Source: Alphaproteobacteria bacterium | Lineage (GTDB): Bacteria > Pseudomonadota > Alphaproteobacteria > Rs-D84 | Direction: 5' to 3' | Assembly (NCBI GenBank): GCA_017383325.1 | Contig: JAFNYG010000012.1 | Span: 1 to 5,467 of the forward strand | DNA length: 5,467 nucleotides | Shown: one piece after another, positions 1 to 4,868 of the stretch | Layout of the letters: each line of letters starts with the position of its first letter | How positions within the stretch are numbered: position 1 is the stretch's first letter | Notes under the pieces: model-generated | What the model saw: only the letters and a program-made list of their open reading frames with translations | The model's database searches: none | Told to the model about the DNA's origin: nothing | Program-made: the position numbers and the translations under genes

Positions 1-940
1 CAACAACACTATAAAAATCACTTTTTGATTTTTTTAAGTATTCACTATTTTGATTTAATTCTATATTTGTATATCTGATACCAATTTCTGGACTTAACCC
101 GTATTCTATTTTATAGCCCACCATAACCGATGCAAATAAAGCAGACACATCACCATTATTCAATTCACTATCTACGTACTCGTAATCTGCAAAGTTATAC
201 GCAACCAACCCATTTACATAGAATTTGTTCGGTTGCCATTTTGAATATAAAAATACACTGCTTGTATCAAACAATATATCAGACGGATTTACATCTATAT
301 CAACATTTGAATAACTGTATCCCGCACCAATCAAAACACTATCCGACAACTGTAAATCTGCCCCCAGAACAACCCCCAGTCCATTTGTTGAATAATCATA
401 CTTACCTGACTTATTCATTGAATTAAATAATGTTGTCCCCCAAACAGAAAACTTATTATCATCAAATTTTGTATTACTAAAAACAGAATTATAAATATCA
501 ACATTATGTTGTTTTACAATATTCTTTGAAATACCAATTACAGATAAGTCCACCAATTCAGAAACATTATTCACAACCCAATTATCAAATTGATTTTTTA
601 TTTCATTAAAAGGATATTCATTCAATATATAATCCGAAAAATACTCTTTCAACCAATCAAACGTTATATTAGAATATGTATAAAAATAAGGTCCATTAGA
701 ATCTTCATATTCACCACCACGACCATCCCCCAGCCAATGCTGTTCTTCTATTTTCAAAATACCCTCAAACGGTTTAAAAGAATAATGAGTATCACTAACT
801 CCTGTTAATTGACCAGCAGACGCATATCCAGGGTCTATCACTGAGTAAAAAGTGTCATCATAATATTCCAACGTTAAATCCACCGCATGTGCAGAAATTG
901 CACAAAACATACCAATAAAACCAAATATTATCTTTTTCAT
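1..940 (-). CDS. Autotransporter-type outer-membrane protein, C-terminus cut by the window edge
   Basis: The frame is open for 313 codons from the ATG at 940-938 to the left edge, where the gene continues. The start is supported by an AAGGGG Shine-Dalgarno at 947-952, 6 nt upstream. Residues 1-19 (MKKIIFGFIGMFCAISAHA) form a signal peptide with an AHA cleavage site, so the protein is exported by Sec. Residues 20-165 are a short, acidic, Tyr-rich passenger without visible beta-helix repeats. From about residue 166 (VWGTTLFN) the pattern is that of an autotransporter beta-domain: alternating strands such as GLGVVLGADLQLSD (187-200), VLIGAGYSYSNVDID (201-216) and FYVNGLVAYNFADYEYV (240-256). The barrel would sit in the outer membrane and present the passenger outside. 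The last strands and terminal aromatic residue lie outside the window. The gene is visibly AT-richer than the glycan genes to the right. It is preceded by a structured leader and terminator, which suggests control by premature termination. Passenger function is unknown; another large outer-membrane barrel is the alternative. Confidence -1.
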   Translation of the reverse strand, partial: MKKIIFGFIGMFCAISAHAVDLTLEYYDDTFYSVIDPGYASAGQLTGVSDTHYSFKPFEGILKIEEQHWLGDGRGGEYEDSNGPYFYTYSNITFDWLKEYFSDYILNEYPFNEIKNQFDNWVVNNVSELVDLSVIGISKNIVKQHNVDIYNSVFSNTKFDDNKFSVWGTTLFNSMNKSGKYDYSTNGLGVVLGADLQLSDSVLIGAGYSYSNVDIDVNPSDILFDTSSVFLYSKWQPNKFYVNGLVAYNFADYEYVDSELNNGDVSALFASVMVGYKIEYGLSPEIGIRYTNIELNQNSEYLKKSKSDFYSVV

Positions 941-954
941 ACCACACCCCTTGT

Positions 955-986
955 AAAAAACACCGCCAATAAGAGATATTGACGGT
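955..986 (-). terminator. Rho-independent terminator just before the autotransporter Shine-Dalgarno
   Basis: Read on the minus strand, ACCGTCAATA (986-977) pairs with TATTGGCGGT (971-962) over 10 bp with one G-U pair and a 5-nt loop (976-972). This is followed by G and six U (960-955). The U-tract ends 14 nt before the ATG at 940 and 2 nt before the AAGGGG Shine-Dalgarno. No gene lies upstream on this strand within the divergent gap. The transcript it stops must therefore be either the leader of the autotransporter mRNA or a small RNA that starts in the same gap. In plus direction the hairpin has no U-tract. Confidence -1.
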
Positions 987-1071
987 CGGGGAGTTCGTAA
1001 ATCTGATAAAATCAAAAGATTCTGTTGGTCTTTCGGTTTCCCGTATTTTATACACCACCAGCTCCCCGACC
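984..1071 (-). promoter_or_regulatory. Structured leader RNA closed by a perfect 10-bp helix (candidate attenuator or riboswitch)
   Basis: The ends are a perfect inverted repeat: on the minus strand GGTCGGGGAG (1071-1062) pairs with CTCCCCGACC (993-984). Inside, minus-strand RNA can form a 4-bp stem UGGU/ACCA (1060-1057 with 1029-1026) enclosing the hairpin GUAU-AAA-AUAC (1053-1043) and a GAAA-tetraloop hairpin (1042-1035). A further hairpin at 1021-1000 has arms AAUC/GAUU and UGAU/AUCA, a UUU bulge and a UUU loop. This is a multibranched fold of the kind seen in cis-regulatory RNAs. The 3' arm of the closing helix shares 984-986 with the 5' arm of the terminator. I do not recognise a named family. 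Alternatives are a standalone small RNA ending at the terminator, or a MITE-like repeat with 10-bp inverted ends; I see no clear target-site duplication at its borders. Confidence -1.
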
Positions 1072-1154
1072 ATATGACCAGGGTTAAACATCGGTGCAGT
1101 CCACACCATGTCAGAAACGATGCAAACCGCACCGGATTTTATCAGAGCTTACGA
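995..1154 (-). repeat. Long-range imperfect inverted repeat in the leader (18 pairs)
   Basis: GATTTTATCAGA occurs on the plus strand at 1135-1146 and as its reverse complement at 1002-1013. TTACGA at 1149-1154 likewise matches TCGTAA at 995-1000. The arms pair over 12 + 6 bp, separated by a 2x1 internal loop (GC against one base), and enclose 121 nt. In the minus-strand RNA this helix would use the bases of the 1000-1021 hairpin. It also interleaves with the 984-993/1062-1071 helix, so the two are either alternatives or a pseudoknot. A 6-bp stem, CGGTGC/GCACCG (1134-1129 with 1097-1092), would stack directly inside it. A second reading is a decayed inverted copy of part of the leader element. 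Confidence -1.
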
Positions 1155-1190
1155 CAGCCCAAACCCAACTTCCTATTGGATTCACTACCT

Positions 1191-1219
1191 ATGATAACAA
1201 CAAAGACTGAAAAATACAA
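1191..1219 (-). promoter_or_regulatory. Candidate promoter for the autotransporter leader transcript
   Basis: On the minus strand TTGTAT (1219-1214) and TATCAT (1196-1191) are separated by 17 nt. The -10 matches the sigma70 consensus at 5 of 6 positions, the -35 at only 3 of 6. A start near 1184 would give a leader of about 245 nt that contains both arms of the long inverted repeat, the closed RNA fold and the terminator. It is a weak motif in AT-rich DNA and is mainly attractive because of its position. Confidence -1.
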
Positions 1220-1242
1220 GTGATGTAAAGCAAATATTACCA

Positions 1243-1271
1243 TTGCCTTTTATTTTGGGGTTTAATAAAAT
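1243..1271 (+). promoter_or_regulatory. Probable sigma70-like promoter of the small barrel gene
   Basis: TTGCCT (1243-1248) and TAAAAT (1266-1271) are separated by exactly 17 nt, matching the consensus at 4 of 6 and 5 of 6 positions. Transcription would start near 1278, giving about 20 nt of leader before the ATG at 1298 but only about 8 nt before the in-frame ATG at 1286. This favours 1298 as the start. Confidence -1.
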
Positions 1272-1297
1272 TATCTTTGTAATAAATGGTGGGGAAT

Positions 1298-1885
1298 ATG
1301 AAAAAAATTTTATTTGTTATGCTTGCTGGGGTGTTTTCGTTTAACGCGTATGCCGGGATTTATACCAATAATAATTTTAGACCTTATTTGGGGATTGATG
1401 CGGGGTTGAATATTGCTGATTATACAATGGATACCGAATTAGATGAAAATTATTATTCGGCAACAATTAATGCAGGGGCGCGGATTGGAAAAAATTTTGG
1501 TGTGGAATTATTCTTTTCGCATTCTTCGACAAATGAACTGGAATATGTTCATATGTTCAGCGCAATAAATCACGAACTGTATTATATGGCGTTTGGATTT
1601 GATATTTATGGGTATTATGGGGTTGCTGATAATTTTGATTTCTTTACATCTTTTGGTGTCGCAAATTACAAAATATACAATAAATACGAATATATTGATA
1701 ACCTGGATGAATTTCAGCAGGAGATGTCTGATAACACCGTCAGTACACGTTTTGGAATCGGTTTGATGTACACGTTCCCGTATGACAGGGTTGCTGCGAT
1801 TATTCAATATCAATATACACCACTGGGGAATGATTTGATAAATACTATGTCTGAATTTTCTGTTGGGGCACGATACGTGTTTTAA
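1298..1885 (+). CDS. Small outer-membrane beta-barrel protein (OmpA-like/porin-type 8-strand barrel)
   Basis: The product has 195 residues. MKKILFVMLAGVFSFNAYA (1-19) is a signal peptide with an AYA cleavage site. The mature part of about 176 residues has the size and alternating hydrophobic/aromatic pattern of an 8-stranded outer-membrane barrel: PYLGIDAGLNIADY, ATINAGARIGKNFGVELFF, YYMAFGFDIYGYYG, FDFFTSFGVANYKIYN, STRFGIGLMYTF, AAIIQYQYTPL and a last strand EFSVGARYVF. The C-terminal Phe is the usual signal for barrel insertion. The start at 1298 is chosen because the signal peptide begins there and a G-rich Shine-Dalgarno (GGTGGGG, 1288-1294) precedes it. An in-frame ATG at 1286 would add only MVGN, without a ribosome site. 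The gene stands alone, with its own promoter and terminator, divergent from the autotransporter gene. The barrel class is well supported, but the specific role (adhesin, lipid-binding, structural) cannot be told. Confidence -1.
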   Translation: MKKILFVMLAGVFSFNAYAGIYTNNNFRPYLGIDAGLNIADYTMDTELDENYYSATINAGARIGKNFGVELFFSHSSTNELEYVHMFSAINHELYYMAFGFDIYGYYGVADNFDFFTSFGVANYKIYNKYEYIDNLDEFQQEMSDNTVSTRFGIGLMYTFPYDRVAAIIQYQYTPLGNDLINTMSEFSVGARYVF

Positions 1886-1896
1886 ATCTGGGATTT

Positions 1897-1921
1897 CTGC
1901 CCCCAGGTGGGGCAGTTTTTT
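1897..1921 (+). terminator. Rho-independent terminator of the small barrel gene
   Basis: CTGCCCC (1897-1903) and GGGGCAG (1909-1915) form a perfect 7-bp GC-rich stem with loop CAGGT, followed by six T (1916-1921). It starts 11 nt after the stop codon at 1885. The T-tract overlaps the stop codon of the converging glycosyltransferase gene (1920-1922). On the minus strand the hairpin has no T-run after it, so it may slow but should not efficiently terminate that transcript. Confidence -1.
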
Positions 1922-3116
1922 ATCCGATGAATCTGGTTCGCATGTATGTTCGATACCGGCCGCGCCATGTGCGTACAGGTATAAAGCATGCAGATATTTT
2001 TATCAGAATTCTTTTTACCTGATTAATAAATTTCCCGCCATAGCGTTTGTTGTACAGCCGTGATTGTTCCAGGTATTCGTTGATTTCTGTGTCATAAAAT
2101 TCAGTGCAGCTGTCAATATGTTTAAAATGTTCTGATTCGAAAAATTCCCGCATGTATTCAGTGCAACCGATTATTTGTGGGGCGTCTGTGAAATGTTGGG
2201 TTTTTTGTGTTTCAATTGATCCCCAGATAAAATCGCCGTTTAAGCCACAGGCCTGGTTTATTAAATGCTGGGATGTGAAATTATCTGCGATTTCTGTGTT
2301 GCGTTTGATACCAATAACGCGTCCCCCAGATTGCATGAATAGCGCCAGGTGCAGCGCAGTTCCATAACAGCCAGCCAAAATTTTCGCATTTTTTACAATG
2401 CCGATTTGTTCGGACAGTGATATGGTTTCTGGGTAAACAATATGATATCCGTTTTGTTTAAATATTTCTTCGATATGTTTTTCGCCAAATATACGACGTG
2501 ACGCCAGCATGGTGCGTGACAGGTATACTTTTTCATATCTTTTGTCAGATTTTGTATGCGACGCCATGAATTCAAATGTTTCATGCCATTTTGATGATGC
2601 GCCGTATTTATTACATGCAGATTGTGGAACATAGATAGTCTTGAACCGGGTGTCTTGGGTTAAAATAATGACGTCTTGGCGTGAAATGCCAAGCAGATTT
2701 GTAAAATCGTATACATATTCGGGTACGGTTTTGGTGACATTGCTGTATACAAATACGTACTTTACATTCGGGGCAGGTGGTGTACACGCAGCCCACAGGC
2801 GGTTTGTGTGTTCTAATAAAAAGTGTCCAAAATGCCAATGTATGTCGCCTAAGAATACAACGTCACAATCAATGTATGGTGTGTTTGGACGTGGGGCTAT
2901 GTGGGATATGTGTTTTTGTTTGTTGGTTAAATACAGACTGGATTGTGGAACGTATTTGTTGTGCTGGTCATAGACACCAACGTGCGTTCGTTTCTGGGTG
3001 GTGCATATTAAACCATTTGGTACAGCCGTGATTGTTGGCGCAGAGAGTGTGTCAAAAATACCAGATTTTAATAAGTGATTTTTATATTTGATGGGACCAA
3101 ATATTCGGATGGACAT
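1920..3116 (-). CDS. Glycosyltransferase family 61 (DUF563) protein
   Basis: The product has 398 residues, an ordinary length for the family, and is probably cytoplasmic, transferring sugars from nucleotide-sugar donors onto a surface glycan. Family marks are visible: GHFLLEHTNRLW (97-108), corresponding to the usual N-x-GHFL-x-E block; YLSR (198-201) followed by ASRRIFGEKHIEEIF (205-219); VYPETISLSEQI (227-238); and GCYGTALHLALF (249-260), where the family usually has an H-G-A-type loop. The start is ATG 3116 because GGAG (3127-3124) lies 7 nt upstream. An in-frame TTG at 3137 would add 7 residues but has no such site. The C-terminal tail (about 362-398) is strongly basic with hydrophobic residues (FIPVRTWRGRYRTYMR), suggesting membrane contact. 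The gene is transcribed divergently from the polysaccharide operon at 3186, pointing to a shared pathway. Linkage and sugar are unknown; the family call is confident. Confidence -1.
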   Translation of the reverse strand: MSIRIFGPIKYKNHLLKSGIFDTLSAPTITAVPNGLICTTQKRTHVGVYDQHNKYVPQSSLYLTNKQKHISHIAPRPNTPYIDCDVVFLGDIHWHFGHFLLEHTNRLWAACTPPAPNVKYVFVYSNVTKTVPEYVYDFTNLLGISRQDVIILTQDTRFKTIYVPQSACNKYGASSKWHETFEFMASHTKSDKRYEKVYLSRTMLASRRIFGEKHIEEIFKQNGYHIVYPETISLSEQIGIVKNAKILAGCYGTALHLALFMQSGGRVIGIKRNTEIADNFTSQHLINQACGLNGDFIWGSIETQKTQHFTDAPQIIGCTEYMREFFESEHFKHIDSCTEFYDTEINEYLEQSRLYNKRYGGKFINQVKRILIKISACFIPVRTWRGRYRTYMRTRFIG

Positions 3117-3132
3117 AAAAAAACTCCGCTGT

Positions 3133-3160
3133 TGCAAATTACAAATAAAACATGTAGATT
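3133..3160 (+). promoter_or_regulatory. Candidate promoter for the RgpF-like/GT2/Stealth operon
   Basis: TTGCAA (3133-3138; 4 of 6) and TAGATT (3155-3160; 4 of 6) are separated by 16 nt. GATTAT at 3157 with 18 nt is an alternative -10. The start would be near 3167, giving a very short leader before ATG 3186. The motif overlaps the minus-strand -10, so the two promoters probably compete or share a regulator. Confidence -1.
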
Positions 3161-3186
3161 ATATAGTATGAAAGGTTTTAATTCCA
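3158..3186 (-). promoter_or_regulatory. Candidate promoter for the GT61 gene
   Basis: The minus strand has a perfect TATAAT at 3163-3158. TGGAAT (3186-3181) lies 17 nt upstream as a poor -35 (3 of 6). The start would be near 3151, about 35 nt before the ATG at 3116. The -10 is convincing; the -35 is not. Confidence -1.
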
Positions 3187-4031
3187 TGAAAAAACGTCTG
3201 TTTCTGTTCGCAGGGTATGATAAGTCAGCTGTGATTGATGATGCGTTGATATTTTATGTTCGGGCACTGGGCAGGTTTGGCGATGTTGTGTTGTTTATGG
3301 ATTGTGATTGTGATGCGTCACAGTTGGCAAAGATTGATAAATATTGCCTGTATGCAGGGGCAAAACGACACGGTGAATATGATTTCGGTTCGTATAAACG
3401 TGCATATCTGTGGGCGCAGGATAATCTGAAAATGGCAGAATATGATTTCGTATATCTGGTTAATGATTCTGTGTATGGGCCACTGTATGATTTAGGACCG
3501 TATCTGGAAAATATGGAATCGGGTGGGTGTGACGCATTTGGAATTGTCAAAAATCCACATCGTGAACATCCACATATTCAGTCTTGGTTCGTGGGAATGA
3601 AAAAGACGGCGTTCGAATCAAAATGGTTTGATTCTTTTATGAAAAGCGTGAAAAAACAAAAGTCCAAGGGCGAGGTCACACGAAAATATGAACAGGGACT
3701 GACACAACGGATTGAACGGCATAAATTATGCTGGGGGTGTTTGTATTCTGTGCCTGGGCGCGGTGTGTATAATAATGTGAAAAAGTTATATCGTGAAAAA
3801 ATGCCGTTTGTTAAACGTGTCGCATTTACACGTAATCATGGTGCGCTGGGGCGTCAATTGCGATGGGTAATGGAAAACGTTGATGCAGGTGCAAGGGGCG
3901 CAATTATGACGTCTGTGCGACGGGTGTATGGGGATAAATATACAGACTGGTTAATGGGGGTTGGACCATTTGGGGTGATAATACGAAACCTGAGGCACGT
4001 GTTGTATAAACTGTTTATAGAAGGAATTTAA
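3186..4031 (+). CDS. RgpF-like (rhamnan synthesis F family) glycosyltransferase
   Basis: The product has 281 residues. The order of motifs is that of the rhamnan synthesis protein F family (PF05045): an N-terminal LFAGYDKSAVIDDALIFYVRAL (6-27, cf. the usual AHYD..G.vddyv..yL), DVVLFMD (33-39), GEYDFGSYKRAYLW (63-76), VYLVNDSVYGPLYDL (89-103), CDAFGI (115-120), HIQSWFVGMKK (130-140), KYEQGLTQ (167-174) and a late MPFVKR (206-211). Members add sugars, often rhamnose, to cell-wall or O-antigen polysaccharides; the sugar here is not readable. ATG 3186 is preferred because AAAGG (3171-3175) lies 10 nt upstream and homologues start with this MKK-hydrophobic strand. An in-frame ATG at 3168 without a ribosome site would add MKGFNS. 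It is the first gene of a tight operon; its end carries the GAAGGA Shine-Dalgarno (4020-4025) of the next gene. The family is clear; the acceptor is inferred. Confidence -1.
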   Translation: MKKRLFLFAGYDKSAVIDDALIFYVRALGRFGDVVLFMDCDCDASQLAKIDKYCLYAGAKRHGEYDFGSYKRAYLWAQDNLKMAEYDFVYLVNDSVYGPLYDLGPYLENMESGGCDAFGIVKNPHREHPHIQSWFVGMKKTAFESKWFDSFMKSVKKQKSKGEVTRKYEQGLTQRIERHKLCWGCLYSVPGRGVYNNVKKLYREKMPFVKRVAFTRNHGALGRQLRWVMENVDAGARGAIMTSVRRVYGDKYTDWLMGVGPFGVIIRNLRHVLYKLFIEGI

Positions 4032-4032
4032 T

Positions 4033-4863
4033 ATGATGAAAAAAATTGCTGCGATTACAATGGCACGAAATGATAATTTCTTTTTGTCCAGGTGGATTGA
4101 ATACTATGGCGGGCAATTTGGAAAAGAAAATTTATATATATTGTTGGACGGTATGGACCAAGATATCCCGGAAAATGCAGAAAATGCAAATGTTACCAGG
4201 TTGGAACATGTCGATATGTCACGGGCCGCAGGTGATAAATATAGAATTGGAAAACTGTCAGATTTGGCGGCAGATTTACTGAAAAAATATGATATCGTTG
4301 TTGGGTGCGATGCAGATGAATTCTTGGTCGTAGACCCAGATGTGAAAATGAACCTGGCACAATATTTATCGAATAAAAATATCAAGACGACTGTGTCTGG
4401 ATTGGGAATGGATGTTGGGCAAAATTTAAATGTGGAAAAACAACTGGATTTGAACAGACCGTTTCTGGACCAGCGTTCGTTTGCATTGCTGTCAACGCGA
4501 TATACAAAGCCGGTGGTTATTAATCGGCCTGTGCGGTGGGGCAGCGGATTTCACAGTGTAAATGGACATAATTTCCATATAGATAGGCATTTATACCTGT
4601 TGCATTTTGGCGCAGTTGATATGAATATGTTGGTGAACAAAGCCGCGTTGCGGGGACCGGATTGGGTCAATCATCTGAAACGTCGGGGAAATGGAACAAT
4701 TAATGATGTGACAAAAAGACGGGTTCGGGGTGAAGGCTGGATGAAAATTGCACGGGTAATGCAACGTATATTCAGACCAATATATGCGTGGGATAAACCA
4801 GGAATGCTGGGGATAAAATGCGTTGTTAAAATCCCAGAACGATTCCGAAGACTGAAGGTGTAA
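4033..4863 (+). CDS. Family-2-like glycosyltransferase (Glyco_tranf_2_4 type)
   Basis: The product has 276 residues. The N-terminus IAAITMARNDNFFLSRWIEYYG (5-26) is the start of a GT-A fold as in the Glyco_tranf_2_4 group (usually hxxxRNExxxlxxWhxxh). LYILLDGMDQDIP (34-46) follows. GCDADEFLVV (91-100) contains the DxDEF motif expected to hold the metal and nucleotide-sugar. SGFHSVNGHN (171-180) and YLLHFGAVD (188-196) are the conserved C-terminal blocks. The enzyme should be cytoplasmic or membrane-associated and extend a surface glycan. There is a 1-nt gap to the upstream stop codon. The Shine-Dalgarno GAAGGA (4020-4025) lies 7 nt before ATG 4033; the adjacent ATG at 4036 is an equally possible start. 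The tail IPERFRRLKV is basic. Donor and linkage cannot be told. Confidence -1.
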   Translation: MMKKIAAITMARNDNFFLSRWIEYYGGQFGKENLYILLDGMDQDIPENAENANVTRLEHVDMSRAAGDKYRIGKLSDLAADLLKKYDIVVGCDADEFLVVDPDVKMNLAQYLSNKNIKTTVSGLGMDVGQNLNVEKQLDLNRPFLDQRSFALLSTRYTKPVVINRPVRWGSGFHSVNGHNFHIDRHLYLLHFGAVDMNMLVNKAALRGPDWVNHLKRRGNGTINDVTKRRVRGEGWMKIARVMQRIFRPIYAWDKPGMLGIKCVVKIPERFRRLKV

Positions 4864-4868
4864 ATAAT

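Noticed and set aside
130..808. Two plus-strand frames (130-426 and 590-808)
   Set aside because: They lie entirely antisense to the autotransporter frame, have low-complexity His/Thr/Ile-rich products and no ribosome sites. The minus-strand product has a clear signal peptide and barrel pattern.
984..1071. Integron attC site or phage attachment site as an explanation for the 10-bp inverted repeat
   Set aside because: The ends lack the attC core sequences (GTTRRRY/RYYYAAC), there is no integrase or cassette array nearby, and the terminator position is explained better by a leader RNA.
858..1109. An 83-codon minus-strand frame starting MVWTAPMF that reads through the leader element and overlaps the autotransporter start
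   Set aside because: It has no Shine-Dalgarno, runs through both hairpin structures and ends inside the real gene in another frame. Its openness may be a by-product of the repeat. A short regulatory leader peptide cannot be excluded but nothing supports it.
1897..1921. The hairpin as a bidirectional terminator also serving the GT61 gene
   Set aside because: On the minus strand the stem is not followed by a T-run (the next bases are AAATCCC), so only the plus-strand role is supported.
1863..3031. Several frames overlapping the GT61 gene on both strands
   Set aside because: GT61 motifs are continuous across the minus-strand frame from 3116 to 1920. The overlapping frames give Cys/Trp-rich products without domains or ribosome sites.
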